Source: Arthrobacter sp. OV608 (lineage in GTDB: Bacteria; Actinomycetota; Actinomycetes; Actinomycetales; Micrococcaceae). Taken from it: a stretch of DNA of 64,000 bases. Both the position numbers and the translations under genes were made by a program. Shown one piece after another: positions 24,018 through 32,540 of this stretch (position 1 is the stretch's first letter; each line of letters starts with the position of its first letter). Under the pieces are notes generated by a model. The model searched no databases and was not told the origin of the DNA. It saw only the letters and a list, made by a program, of their open reading frames with translations. The stretch covers positions 1 through 64,000 of the forward strand of contig FOEZ01000004.1 in NCBI GenBank assembly GCA_900110595.1. Direction: 5' to 3'.

Positions 24018-24743
24018 ATGCCGGGCGAAGCCGCACATCCAACCGGGGCGACGAGCCGCGATGTGGCGGGCAACGCCGTCGGGCAGGCCAGTCATCAGTC
24101 CGACGGCGATGCTTCCGCCGGGACTGTCAGCGTCACCGGGACGGGCTCGGCCGAAGCTGCCCCTGACCTGATGGTGGTTTCCATCGGAGTGGAATGCCGT
24201 GCCGATTCCGTGGCCGCGGCGTGGCAGCGGGCAGGCAGCAGTTCCGACGCCGTGGCGTCAACGTTCCGCCGCCATGGCGTTGCCGGTGCGGACATCAGGA
24301 CCACTGGGCTCAACGTCCGGGCAGACCTCGTGTGGCGGGAAGGCGAAGGCCAGTCTGTCACCGGATATGTCGCCGCCAGCAGCCTCACTGTCAGGTTGCG
24401 CACTCCCGCGTCCGCCTCGGCAGCGATTTCCGAGGCCGTGGAGGCCGGCGGGAACGACGTCCGGCTCAACGGCCTTGACCTGACGTTTGCGGACGACGCC
24501 GAGGTCCGGGCACGTGCCCGGGATGCCGCCTGGGAGGACGCGCTCCGTTCCGCCGGGCAGTTTGCCCGCCTCGCCTCTGCCCGGCTTGGCCCGGTTCTTT
24601 CCATCACGGACACGGTGGGACCGCAACCTCCAGCGCCCCTCCCCCGGATGCAGCGCGCCGCCTCGGTGGAAGCACTTGGCGTGGAAGCCGGCGAAACCGC
24701 GGTTAGCGTTGCCATCAGAGTCGTCTGGGAGCTCGACTACTAG
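24018..24743 (+). CDS. SIMPL (DUF541) domain protein
   Basis: 241-aa protein whose core (about 36-238) fits the SIMPL/DUF541 domain: GTVSVTGTGSAEAAPDLMVVSIGVE at the start, VTGYVAASSLTVRLR in the middle, and the C-terminal GETAVSVAIRVVWEL strand. Many members are periplasmic or secreted and linked to oxidative stress or interleukin-receptor-associated complexes, but this one has no signal peptide and so should be cytosolic. Exact role unknown. Confidence 0.85.
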   Translation: MPGEAAHPTGATSRDVAGNAVGQASHQSDGDASAGTVSVTGTGSAEAAPDLMVVSIGVECRADSVAAAWQRAGSSSDAVASTFRRHGVAGADIRTTGLNVRADLVWREGEGQSVTGYVAASSLTVRLRTPASASAAISEAVEAGGNDVRLNGLDLTFADDAEVRARARDAAWEDALRSAGQFARLASARLGPVLSITDTVGPQPPAPLPRMQRAASVEALGVEAGETAVSVAIRVVWELDY

Positions 24744-24783
24744 TTCCGCGGGCTTTCCGGGCGGCCGGGGTGCTTGACTTAAG

Positions 24784-24801
24784 TTCGAACATACATTCGA
24801 A
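24784..24801 (+). promoter_or_regulatory. LexA (SOS) box in the promoter of the radical SAM gene
   Basis: TTCGAACATACATTCGAA contains TCGAAC-ATAC-ATTCGA, one base from the actinobacterial consensus TCGAAC-N4-GTTCGA. It lies between a -35 TTGACT (24774-24779) and a -10-like TCGAAT (24797-24802) spaced 17 bp apart. The start point predicted 7-8 nt downstream is the ATG at 24810, so the mRNA may be leaderless. Confidence 0.8.
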
Positions 24802-24809
24802 TAGAGGTC

Positions 24810-25913
24810 ATGAGATGGGATGCCCAAGCACTGATGCCGCCGCCGGCACAAGCAGCCGCGGGTAGTGCCGCTCCTGCCCTTCTTCCCCTGGCCGGGCTGG
24901 TGCGGTCGGTCACCACGCCGGAGTTCGCCGGTATCACTTTCCATGAGGTCACCGCCAAATCGGTGCTCAACAAGGTTCCGGCAGGCTCGCGCATGCCGTT
25001 CGAATGGACTATCAACCCTTACCGGGGGTGCAGCCACGCCTGCGTGTACTGCTTTGCCAGGAAAACGCACACCTACTTGGATTTCGACGCCGGGCGTGAC
25101 TTCGACAGCCAGGTGGTGGTGAAAGTCAACGCGGCGGAGGTCCTCCGGAAGGAACTGGCCCGGCCGTCCTGGGGCCGCCATCAGGTAGCACTGGGCACCA
25201 ACACCGATCCGTATCAGCGTGCCGAGGGGCGATACCAGCTGATGCCCGGGATCATTACCGCCCTGGCCGAATCCGGCACTCCGCTGTCCATCCTGACCAA
25301 AGGAACCTTGCTGGCCAGGGACATTCCGCTGCTGAAGAGCGCCGCCATCCAGGTGCCAGTGGGCCTGGGCATCTCACTCGCCATGACCAACGAAGCATTG
25401 CAGGAAGCCATCGAGCCGGGCACCCCCGGTCCCCGGGCGCGGCTCAAGCTGGTCTCCCGGCTGCGCGAGGCCGGTCTCCCCTGCGGAGTCATGGCCATGC
25501 CCATCCTGCCCTGGCTCACAGACAGTGACGAAGCCCTGGATTCCCTGTTTTCCTCCCTGGCCGCCGCGGGGGCCACCGGCGTGACTGCCGGCGCCCTCTA
25601 TTTGAAGCCGGGCGGCACCAGGGAGTGGTTCATGAAGTGGATTGCAGCCCATCATCCCGGACTGGCAGGCCGCTATGGCCGGCTCTATGGCGCAGGCTCC
25701 TACGCCTCCAAGGAATACCGGGCCTGGCTTGGCGGCAGGATCCGCTATTTCAAGGCCCGTCACGGTTTCTCCGATTCTTCCGGCTTCAGCCACCGGGACC
25801 TGGACGATCCCCGCAACGAAGAAGCGGAGTACCCGGCAGGCATCATCCCGGCCCCAAAACCCACAACGGCACCGGCATCCCCGACACCCGCGACGCAGGC
25901 CACCCTGTTTTAG
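24810..25913 (+). CDS. Rv2578c-family radical SAM protein, SOS-controlled
   Basis: 367-aa radical SAM enzyme. The 4Fe-4S cluster ligands are in YRGCSHACVYCFARKTH (CxxxCxxC, about residues 73-80), followed by FDAGRDFDSQVVVK and GTNTDPYQRAEG typical of this family and of SplB-like photoproduct lyase relatives. The C-terminal LYLKPGGTREWFMKWI region is also conserved. Substrate unknown. The homologous mycobacterial gene Rv2578c belongs to the LexA regulon, and the SOS box just upstream here fits that. This supports a role linked to nucleic-acid damage. Confidence 0.85.
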   Translation: MRWDAQALMPPPAQAAAGSAAPALLPLAGLVRSVTTPEFAGITFHEVTAKSVLNKVPAGSRMPFEWTINPYRGCSHACVYCFARKTHTYLDFDAGRDFDSQVVVKVNAAEVLRKELARPSWGRHQVALGTNTDPYQRAEGRYQLMPGIITALAESGTPLSILTKGTLLARDIPLLKSAAIQVPVGLGISLAMTNEALQEAIEPGTPGPRARLKLVSRLREAGLPCGVMAMPILPWLTDSDEALDSLFSSLAAAGATGVTAGALYLKPGGTREWFMKWIAAHHPGLAGRYGRLYGAGSYASKEYRAWLGGRIRYFKARHGFSDSSGFSHRDLDDPRNEEAEYPAGIIPAPKPTTAPASPTPATQATLF

Positions 25914-25928
25914 CGCTCCGGGCTGCTG

Positions 25929-26375
25929 TCAGCGCGTGCCCGCTGCCGGCACTTGGAGTGCTGCCAGCAGCTCCCTGACAATTGGGAAATCAGCCGGAAT
26001 CCAGGGCAGGCCAAGGACTTCATCCTGGTCGGCCAAGGACACCCATCGAAGTTCGTCGTGGTCCTGAAGGGGCTGCGGCTCGCCTGCCAGGATCTCTGCG
26101 AACCAGACACGCATGCTGGCCCGCTCATTCAGCGGCCAGCCGGTGGGAGAGTCCGCGGCAAGCTCAGGGCCGAGGCGCACCCCGATCCCCAGCTCTTCGA
26201 CCAGCTCCCGGCGGAGCGCCGACTCAGGCTCTTCACCCGGCTCAACTTTGCCTCCGGGGAACTCCCACAGGCCGGCCAGCTTCTCAGGAGCACTGCGGCG
26301 GGCCACGAGCAGCAGGGAAGGTTTCGCGAGGCGGTCCACTACAGCTCCGCCGACCACCTGTATCAGTCCAGTCAC
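25929..26375 (-). CDS. Nudix hydrolase (MutT-like)
   Basis: 148-aa pyrophosphohydrolase with a complete Nudix box GGKVEPGEEPESALRRELVEELGI (about residues 41-64; consensus GX5EX7REUXEEXGU). The SLLLVARRSAPEKLAGLWEFPGG context matches MutT-type enzymes that clear oxidised nucleotides such as 8-oxo-dGTP. Position next to an SOS gene is consistent but not proof. It converges with the radical SAM gene, with only 15 nt between stops. Confidence 0.88.
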   Translation of the reverse strand: MTGLIQVVGGAVVDRLAKPSLLLVARRSAPEKLAGLWEFPGGKVEPGEEPESALRRELVEELGIGVRLGPELAADSPTGWPLNERASMRVWFAEILAGEPQPLQDHDELRWVSLADQDEVLGLPWIPADFPIVRELLAALQVPAAGTR

Positions 26376-26537
26376 CGCCCCATTCTATGAGGGACAATGG
26401 GAAGGCCCGGGCACTCACTCCGCTTTCCCGGGAATACCTGCACCTTGCCGGGGGTTGTCCCGGTGGTCCAGGCCCTACCCAGCCCCACTGCCGTGGCTGA
26501 AGCCCCCTTGTATCCCAGCACCTCGAAAAGCAGGCAC

Positions 26538-27749
26538 ATGAGCAGCGTCATTCAGTCGCCCACGGCAACCAGCACCGCCTCCCCCAATATCGCCATGGCC
26601 ATCATTGCGCTGGCCATGGGCGGGGTGGGGATCGGGGTCACAGAGTTCACCATGATGGGCCTGCTGAAGGAAGTGGAACAGGGCCTCACCATCAGCACCC
26701 CCGAAGCCGGGCACCTCATCTCCGCTTATGCGCTGGGTGTGGTGGTGGGCGCACCGCTGCTGGCCGCCGTCGGCGCTAAGCTTCCGCGCAAAAACCTGGC
26801 CCTCGGCCTGATGCTGTTCTTCACCGTCGCCAACCTGGCCTCTTTCCTGGCCCCCGATTACGGCTCCATGCTGGTTTCACGCTTCGCGGCCGGGCTGCCG
26901 CACGGTGCATTCTTTGGTGTTGCCGCGGTCATCGCCGCTTCGCTGGTGCCGCCCACCCGGCGTGGATGGGCGATTTCCATGGTGATGGCGGGGCTGAGCA
27001 TTTCCAACGTTATCGGCGTCCCGGCGGCAACCTGGGTGGGACAAACCTACGGCTGGCGCCTGCTCTTCATCCTGGTAGGTGCGCTGGGAATGCTCACCCT
27101 GGTGCTGATCTGGCGGTTTGTTCCCTTCCAAAAGGCTCATCCGGACGCCAGCATCCGCCGTGAACTCGGGGCGCTGAAGCGGCTCCAGGTCTGGCTCGCC
27201 ATCCTGATCGGCATCGTGGGCTTTGGCGGCTTCTTCGCCACTTACACATACATTTCCCACACCATGACCAACGTAGCCGGCCTCCCCTCGTCGATGATTC
27301 CACTGGTGGTTGCCTTGTACGGGCTGGGCATGGTGGCAGGCAACGTGGTGGGCGGCAGGATTGCGGACAAATCCGTGATGGGAACTCTCTACAGTGTGCT
27401 GCCGGCCATCGCCGTGGCCCTGGTGGTGTATGCCATCGCCGCCCATTGGCCTTGGTCAGCCCTGGTGATGGTGTTTGTGGTGGGCGCTGCCGGGTCCATG
27501 CTGATACCGGCGCTGCAGACCCGGCTCCTGGACGCCTCCCCGGACGCCCCGTCGCTGGCTTCGTCCCTGAACCACGCAGCCCTGAACGTCGCGAACGCGC
27601 TCGGAGCGTTCCTGGGCGGCCTGGTCATCGCCTGGGGTTGGGGCTATGTTGCCCCCGCACTGGTGGGAGCGTGCCTGGCCGTATTGGGCCTCGGCGTTGC
27701 CGTTGCCAGTGGCATGCTGGAACGCAAAAAACCGCTGGCCGCCTCCTGA
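26538..27749 (+). CDS. MFS efflux transporter (DHA1/AraJ-like)
   Basis: 403-aa, 12-helix major facilitator. It contains IIALAMGGVGIGVTEFTMMGLL (helix 1), a YALGVVVGAPLLAAVGAKLPRK loop with the motif A region, and a motif C-like GLPHGAFFGVAAVIAASLV typical of drug/H+ antiporters or arabinose/purine-riboside exporters. Substrate not predictable. I used the ATG at 26538 (MSSVIQSP) since 47 codons of upstream open frame overlap the Nudix promoter region and are not membrane-like. Confidence 0.87.
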   Translation: MSSVIQSPTATSTASPNIAMAIIALAMGGVGIGVTEFTMMGLLKEVEQGLTISTPEAGHLISAYALGVVVGAPLLAAVGAKLPRKNLALGLMLFFTVANLASFLAPDYGSMLVSRFAAGLPHGAFFGVAAVIAASLVPPTRRGWAISMVMAGLSISNVIGVPAATWVGQTYGWRLLFILVGALGMLTLVLIWRFVPFQKAHPDASIRRELGALKRLQVWLAILIGIVGFGGFFATYTYISHTMTNVAGLPSSMIPLVVALYGLGMVAGNVVGGRIADKSVMGTLYSVLPAIAVALVVYAIAAHWPWSALVMVFVVGAAGSMLIPALQTRLLDASPDAPSLASSLNHAALNVANALGAFLGGLVIAWGWGYVAPALVGACLAVLGLGVAVASGMLERKKPLAAS

Positions 27750-27763
27750 AAAGGCGGCCAGCG
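27733..27763 (+). terminator. Terminator hairpin overlapping the MFS stop codon
   Basis: CGCTGGCCGCCT (27733-27744) pairs perfectly with AGGCGGCCAGCG (27752-27763). The 7-nt loop contains the TGA stop of the transporter. A GC stem without a T-run is common in this genome type. It also faces the converging CDF gene. Confidence 0.7.
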
Positions 27764-27799
27764 GCCGGCTAGCATCGTGATGTTTCTGACGGGCAGTTG

Positions 27800-28759
27800 T
27801 CAGGGCCTTGGTGCCGCGGCGGCAGGCTGATGGCCGGCACCTGGGGCATCTGAACGGTGCAGGTCAGGCTCCAGGTAGATCACCCGTGCGATAGGCACTG
27901 CTGTCCGGATGCGTGACTCTGCGCTGTCGATTTCCTTGGCGATCTCCTCGCCGGTCGCGTTGCGGTTAATGGCGATTTTGGCCGCCACCAGCAGTTCCTC
28001 CGGTCCCAGGTGCAGCGTCTTGAGGTGGATGATCCGGCTGCCGTCGGCCTCGATGGCCTGTGCAATCCGCTCCAAGTCATCCCGGGAAGCCGATTCGCCC
28101 AGGAGCAGGGACTTCGTCTCCAACGCCAGAATCACGGCAATCGCAACGAGCAGCAGGCCAATCATGGCCGTGCCTGCGGCGTCCCAGAGTCCGTTGCCGG
28201 TAACAAGAGTCATGCTGACGCCGATAAGCGCGAACACCAGGCCCAGGAGCGCACCCAGGTCCTCAAGCAGGATGACTGGCAGCTCAGGCTGTTTGGCACT
28301 GCGCACAAACTTGGCCCAGGACTGCTGTCCGCGTAGATGGTTCGATTCCTTGATGGCAGTCCGGAACGAGAACGATTCGGCAATGATCGCCCCCACCAGC
28401 ACCGCCAGGGGAACCCACCAGAAGTCGCCCTCGATGGCGTGCGGGTGCTGAAACTTCTCCCACGCCTCATACAGGGCAAAGAGGCCGCCCACGCTGAACA
28501 GCACAATGGAAACGATGAAGGCGTAGATATACCGCTCCCGGCCATAACCGAACGGGTGTTCCGGGCTGGCCGCCCGTTGTGCCTTCTTGCCTCCCACCAG
28601 CAGGAGGATCTGGTTGCCGGAGTCCGCCACGGAGTGGATGGCTTCGGCGAGCATCGAGGACGAGCGCGTCAGGAAGTACGCAACAAACTTCAGGAGGGCG
28701 ATGGTCAGGTTGGCAGCCAGAGCCGCAATAATCGCCTTTGTACCGCCACTTGCAGCCAA
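27800..28759 (-). CDS. Cation diffusion facilitator family transporter
   Basis: 319-aa CDF protein that probably exports divalent metal ions (Zn/Fe/Mn-type). Membrane segments include IAALAANLTIALLKFVAYF, MLAEAIHSVADSGNQILLLVG (HxxxD metal site on helix 2: H42, D46) and LLEDLGALLGLVFALIGVS (helix 5 metal residues). The cytosolic C-terminal domain (about 225-300) has the ferredoxin-like CDF fold. HPFGYGRERYIYAF is the conserved loop. The start appears to be TTG with GAGG upstream. The His-containing C-terminal tail is short. Confidence 0.9.
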   Translation of the reverse strand: MAASGGTKAIIAALAANLTIALLKFVAYFLTRSSSMLAEAIHSVADSGNQILLLVGGKKAQRAASPEHPFGYGRERYIYAFIVSIVLFSVGGLFALYEAWEKFQHPHAIEGDFWWVPLAVLVGAIIAESFSFRTAIKESNHLRGQQSWAKFVRSAKQPELPVILLEDLGALLGLVFALIGVSMTLVTGNGLWDAAGTAMIGLLLVAIAVILALETKSLLLGESASRDDLERIAQAIEADGSRIIHLKTLHLGPEELLVAAKIAINRNATGEEIAKEIDSAESRIRTAVPIARVIYLEPDLHRSDAPGAGHQPAAAAPRP

Positions 28760-28958
28760 GGGGCTTCACCTCTTTTACGGTTTTTGGAACACTACGGAAT
28801 TTGCGGACCCGGACCCCGGCTCCGCCCATAGTTACCGTACCCGCCCCAACAGCCGGCATGCACCCGCGACAGGCCCTAAGCCTGCTGACAAGCACGGGAC
28901 CCTATGTTAGCTTGAAGCTCATCGGGAGGGTTTATCCCGGTCACAATAAGGAGGAGAC

Positions 28959-29234
28959 ATGGGTTTTCTTGCTTGGATTATTCTCGGCCTCATCGTGGGG
29001 GCCATCGTTAAAGCCGTAATGCCCGGCAGGGTAGGCGGCGGTTGGGTCACCAGCCTGGTTCTGGGCGTGGTAGGCGCAATAGTAGGCGGCTGGATCGGCA
29101 GCCTGCTCTTCAATAAGGGCGATCTGGCCTTCTTCGATCTCGGCACTTGGATTCTCGCCATCGTAGGCGGCCTGGTGGTCGCCGGCATCTACGGTGCCAT
29201 TACCGGACGCGGCAAGGCAACACGCGCGCCCTGA
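28959..29234 (+). CDS. GlsB/YeaQ/YmgE-family stress membrane protein
   Basis: 91-aa, three-helix small membrane protein of the 'transglycosylase-associated' family. It is Gly-rich (LIVGAIVKAVMPGRVGGGW, GVVGAIVGGWIGSLLF, WILAIVGGLVVAGIYGAITG). Relatives respond to stress, and their molecular role is unclear. It has a very strong ribosome site, AAGGAGGAGAC directly before ATG. The 199-nt region upstream is shared with the divergent CDF gene. I see no confident sigma motif in it. Confidence 0.9.
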   Translation: MGFLAWIILGLIVGAIVKAVMPGRVGGGWVTSLVLGVVGAIVGGWIGSLLFNKGDLAFFDLGTWILAIVGGLVVAGIYGAITGRGKATRAP

Positions 29235-29263
29235 GTTCCCAGTAAATCTTCATTCTCCACCCA

Positions 29264-29295
29264 AGCGTGGGCTCCGGTAATCCGGGGCCCACGCT
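29264..29295. terminator. Terminator hairpin between the GlsB-like gene and the SpoU methyltransferase gene
   Basis: AGCGTGGGC (29264-29272) pairs with GCCCACGCT (29287-29295), and an inner CCGG/CCGG pair extends the stem. It sits between convergent genes and can serve both. Confidence 0.75.
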
Positions 29296-29316
29296 GCCGT
29301 TAAGGCCGCACTTTAG

Positions 29317-30228
29317 TTACCCCGGCAATGCTGCCGGGAGGTGCTGGGAGCGGGCACTGGCATAGAGGCAGACTGTGGCGGCCGTGCCGAGGTTGAGGCT
29401 TTCCGCCGCCCCGTACACAGGCACAGCCACACGGTGGTCGGCCAGGTCGAGTTCGGCCTGGGACAGCCCTTGCGCCTCGTTGCCGAACAGCCAGGCCGTG
29501 GGTTTTTCCAGGTCATAGGCTGACCGGGTACTGTCCCCCGTCAGCCGGCGCCGGGCGTTTTCGTCCTGCAGCGCGTCAAGATTGAGGGAACCATAGCCGT
29601 CCGCAGCCAGGATGCCGATCCCCCGGGCCCGGCACGCCTCGGCCAGTTCAGCTACATCGGCACTCAGCACCACGGGCAGGTGGAACAGGGAACCGGCGGT
29701 GGACCGGACCGCCTTGGGGTTGTAGATGTCCACGCTGGAGCCGGTGAGGATTACTGCATCTGCTCCCGCTGAGTCAGCCGCCCGCAGAACCGTTCCGGCA
29801 TTCCCCGGATCGCGGACCTGGCAAAGAACGGCAATAAGCCGCGGGCCGGCGTCGAGCACTTCCTCAAGCGCAACGTCGACGAACCGGCAGACGGCAATGA
29901 TGCCCTGGGGGTTGACTGTGTCCGCCATGGCGGCCAGGACGTCGTCGGTAGCCAACCGGGCATTGGTGCCCTCGGCAAGTTCCTCGAATTCAGGAAACCG
30001 GTCCAGGCAGGCGGCACTGGCAAAAACCTCGGTGACAACGCCCGGGGCCCCGTCAGTGAGGCGCTGCTGGTGCAGCTTCAACGCTTCGCGGACCGCCTGC
30101 GGGCCTTCCGCCAGGAACTGTCCGCGCTTTAAACGGGCCGGGCGCCCTGCAAGTTTTGCCACATCCCGCACTCGATCTGCTCGGGGGTTGGAGAGTGGTA
30201 AATCCTGCGGGCGCCCGGTGTCGTTCAT
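29317..30228 (-). CDS. TrmH/SpoU-family RNA 2'-O-methyltransferase
   Basis: 303-aa SPOUT enzyme that methylates ribose in rRNA or tRNA with SAM. The substrate-binding N-terminal domain begins NPRADRVRDVAKL. The three SPOUT motifs are clear: VRDPGNAGTVLRAADSAGAD, WLFGNEAQGLSQ and VPVYGAAESLNLGTAATVCLYA (knot). The start is either the ATG at 30228 or a GTG nine codons upstream (30255) with AGGAA before it. It lies downstream of rplT, the same order as in many actinobacteria. Confidence 0.9.
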   Translation of the reverse strand: MNDTGRPQDLPLSNPRADRVRDVAKLAGRPARLKRGQFLAEGPQAVREALKLHQQRLTDGAPGVVTEVFASAACLDRFPEFEELAEGTNARLATDDVLAAMADTVNPQGIIAVCRFVDVALEEVLDAGPRLIAVLCQVRDPGNAGTVLRAADSAGADAVILTGSSVDIYNPKAVRSTAGSLFHLPVVLSADVAELAEACRARGIGILAADGYGSLNLDALQDENARRRLTGDSTRSAYDLEKPTAWLFGNEAQGLSQAELDLADHRVAVPVYGAAESLNLGTAATVCLYASARSQHLPAALPG

Positions 30229-30291
30229 ACAGAAAACTTTAGTGGCTAGGGCCACCAGTTCCTGAACTGTCCCGTTGCGGGTGCAGCGTTG

Positions 30292-30678
30292 CTAGGCAAC
30301 TACCTTCCTGGCGGAGGTGTCGGCGGGCAGCGAGTCCTTGGCAACCTGGACCAGTGCGGCGAACGCGTTGGCGTCGGAGACAGCCAGTTCGGCCAGCATG
30401 CGGCGGTCAACCTCGACCTCAGCGGCCTTCAGGCCCTGGATCAGGCGGTTGTAGGTGAGGCCGTTGGCGCGGGATGCAGCGTTGATGCGCTGGATCCACA
30501 GGCGGCGGAAGTCGCCCTTCTTCTTCTTGCGGTCGCCGTAGCTGTACACAAACGAGTGCAGCAGCTGCTCTTTGGCCTTGCGGTACAGGCGTGAACGCTG
30601 TCCACGGTAGCCCTTTGCGCGTTCAAGGATAACCCGGCGCTTCTTGTGGGCGTTGACCGCCCTCTTCACACGTGCCAC
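30292..30678 (-). CDS. rplT: 50S ribosomal protein L20
   Basis: 128-aa rRNA-binding protein needed early in 50S assembly. The Lys/Arg-rich N-terminal arm [26 protein letters not shown] is followed by the globular [10 protein letters not shown] part. I chose the GTG at 30678, with AAGGAG 7 nt upstream. The frame stays open 10 codons further, but that part is not L20-like. Third gene of infC-rpmI-rplT. Confidence 0.97.
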   Translation of the reverse strand: MARVKRAVNAHKKRRVILERAKGYRGQRSRLYRKAKEQLLHSFVYSYGDRKKKKGDFRRLWIQRINAASRANGLTYNRLIQGLKAAEVEVDRRMLAELAVSDANAFAALVQVAKDSLPADTSARKVVA

Positions 30679-30794
30679 GTGCGTACTCCTTCGAAATTCT
30701 GATCCCAAGCATCTACTGCCGGATGTCCGGCGGCCTGAGAAGGCTTTTTGGCAGGTGACTTACACCAGGTGGTGGTCAGTCAAGAACTTGGAAA

Positions 30795-30989
30795 TTAGAT
30801 GCCGAGCATCTTCCGGATGACCTTGGCGTCGCCCTTGAAGACGATCTTGTCGCCGGCGAGGCGGCGGGTCAGCCTGGAGGACTTGTGCTCGAGGTAGTGG
30901 CGGCGGTTGGCCTGCTGGCGGCGCAGCTTGCCGCTGCCGGTCAGCTTGAAGCGCTTCTTAGCACCACTGTGGGTCTTCATCTTCGGCAT
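30795..30989 (-). CDS. rpmI: 50S ribosomal protein L35
   Basis: 64-aa basic ribosomal protein, complete: [20 protein letters not shown] at the start and [10 protein letters not shown] at the end. ATG preceded by AAGGAG. It is separated from infC by 116 nt and from rplT by 116 nt of spacer. The infC-rpmI spacer can form a long hairpin, CAGCTGCC (31041-31048) with GGCAGCTG (31094-31101). Confidence 0.97.
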   Translation of the reverse strand: MPKMKTHSGAKKRFKLTGSGKLRRQQANRRHYLEHKSSRLTRRLAGDKIVFKGDAKVIRKMLGI

Positions 30990-31105
30990 GGGAACCGATC
31001 TCCTTACGTGTCCGCAGGCGAGGCCTGCAGTTCTATCGCGCAGCTGCCCCAGGGGGCGGCGTGCTGGTTGCTGACTACCGAAGGGCGACCCCCGGCAGCT
31101 GTGAA

Positions 31106-32197
31106 CTAAGTGGTCTTCTTACCAGCCGGCTTCGGCACTGCCTTGGGGGCAGGGCGGGCAGCGGGCTTGGGTGCAGCGGGCCTGGCCACCGGCTTCGGCG
31201 GAGCAGGAACGGCTGCGGGCTTCGGCGCCGCCGCTGCCGGCTTGGCAGCTTCGGGCTTCTCCGCAGCAGGCTGGGGCGCCGGTGCAGCTGCCTTGGGAGC
31301 CTCCTGCTTGGGAGCCTCCTGCTTGGGAGCTTCCTGCTTCGGCGCTGCGGCCTTGGGAGCCTCCTGCTTCGGAGCAGCGGCCCTGGGGGCCTCCTGCTTC
31401 GGAGCTTCGGCCTTGGGAGCCTCAGCCTTGGGAGCTTCGGCTGCCTTGGCCGGGGCTTCTTCAGCAACAGGCTCGACGGCGGGAGCTGCTTCCTGTGCCG
31501 GAGCTTCCGGGGCTGCTTCCGGTTCCGTCGAGACGGTGAAACCCTCGGGCAGCAGGTCCGCGAGGGACTGCGTCAGGGGGGCCTGGTCGTCGCCGGAAAC
31601 GTCGACACGGCCGGAGGCCTTGGCTTCGTTCTGTGCTTTTGCTTCAGCCCGCTGCGTTGCACGGCGTGCTTCGGCCTTGGCTTCTGCCTTGTTCTTCAGC
31701 GGGCCGACCACCATAACCATGTTGCGGCCGTCGATGCGGGGGCTGGATTCCACCACACCAACCTCAGCAACGTCATCGGCGAAACGCTGGAGCAGGCGGA
31801 TGCCCATTTCCGGACGCTGCTGTTCGCGGCCGCGGAACTGGATCATGGCCTTGACCTTGTCCCCGGCGCCGAGGAAGCGCAGTGCGTGCCCGCGCTTGGT
31901 CTCGTAGTCGTGGGTGTCGATCTTCAGGCGGAAACGGATCTCCTTCAGAACAGTGTTCGTCTGGTTCTTCCGTGCTTCACGTGCCTTGACCGCGGCCTCG
32001 TACTTGTACTTGCCGAAGTCCATCAGCTTGCACACCGGAGGCTTCGCCTGAGGTGCAACTTCAACGAGATCAAGGTCGGACTCGGCGGCCAGACGCAGGG
32101 CATCCTCAATACGGACGATTCCTACCTGTTCACCTGCAGGGCCGACCAGCCGCACCTCGGGGACGCGGATACGCTCATTGATTCTTGGCTCGCTAAT
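31106..32197 (-). CDS. infC: Translation initiation factor IF-3 with ATT start and long Ala/Pro/Lys tail
   Basis: IF-3 stops premature subunit joining and proofreads start codons. The core (about 1-180) begins [19 protein letters not shown] and has [15 protein letters not shown] and the C-domain [14 protein letters not shown]. Reading back, the only start in register with the ribosome site (AGGAG, then 7 nt) is ATT at 32195-32197. An ATT start is the classic IF-3 autoregulation device. After the core comes a tail of about 180 residues, low complexity with repeated KQEAPK/KAEAPK units, ending GKKTT. Total 363 aa, against about 180 for standard IF-3. Tails of this kind are known in some actinobacteria. 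Confidence 0.93.
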   Translation of the reverse strand: MSEPRINERIRVPEVRLVGPAGEQVGIVRIEDALRLAAESDLDLVEVAPQAKPPVCKLMDFGKYKYEAAVKAREARKNQTNTVLKEIRFRLKIDTHDYETKRGHALRFLGAGDKVKAMIQFRGREQQRPEMGIRLLQRFADDVAEVGVVESSPRIDGRNMVMVVGPLKNKAEAKAEARRATQRAEAKAQNEAKASGRVDVSGDDQAPLTQSLADLLPEGFTVSTEPEAAPEAPAQEAAPAVEPVAEEAPAKAAEAPKAEAPKAEAPKQEAPRAAAPKQEAPKAAAPKQEAPKQEAPKQEAPKAAAPAPQPAAEKPEAAKPAAAAPKPAAVPAPPKPVARPAAPKPAARPAPKAVPKPAGKKTT

Positions 32198-32434
32198 GTT
32201 AAAGCTCCTGTGTTGTTGTGGGATCCCGGCAAATAGAGAAGGCCCCCAATTGCCGGAGCAATCGAAGGCCTCGAGGACTGGTTGCGCGTCCCATATGGCA
32301 CGCCTTGTTCGATGCCGACGTGCGCCGGAACCAAACCAACCAGGTACCCGGCAACCTTGCATTCCATCAAACTTGCGGAACAGCGGCTAACGCGGGTGGG
32401 AGAGAACTCCGCTTGCAAACTGCATGCCATTCTA
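32198..32434 (-). promoter_or_regulatory. Long 5' leader of the infC-rpmI-rplT operon with hairpin before the ribosome site
   Basis: A -10-like TAGAAT on the minus strand (32429-32434) lies about 230 nt from the infC start, with TTGCAG 14 bp upstream as a weak -35. The leader has CCGGCAA/TTGCCGG arms (32226-32232 with 32250-32256) that place a hairpin a few nt before the AGGAG. Leaders of IF3-L35-L20 operons are often control elements. The fold here is not a family I can name. Confidence 0.5.
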
Positions 32435-32477
32435 CAGAAAAAAATTCCCTGCAACGCTGGCGCTGCTGGGAACCTTT

Positions 32478-32496
32478 GATCGTTTCGCGAACGATC
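32478..32496. repeat. Palindrome between the infC and DUF1844 promoters
   Basis: GATCGTT (32478-32484) and AACGATC (32490-32496) flank TCGCG. It sits 45 nt before the DUF1844 gene in the divergent promoter region, so it could be an operator. No regulator can be named. Confidence 0.6.
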
Positions 32497-32540
32497 CCTG
32501 AAATAACGACATCCAGTCGGTCTGTGTCAAGCTTACCAGT

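Noticed and set aside
30685..30700. A LexA half site TTCGAA near rplT
   Set aside because: Only a single palindromic TTCGAA without the second half or a sensible promoter. Chance is likely.
31290..31480. A tandem DNA repeat or CRISPR-like array
   Set aside because: The repeated GCCTCCTGCTTGGGA-type units are the coding repeats of the IF-3 tail, in frame and without spacers.
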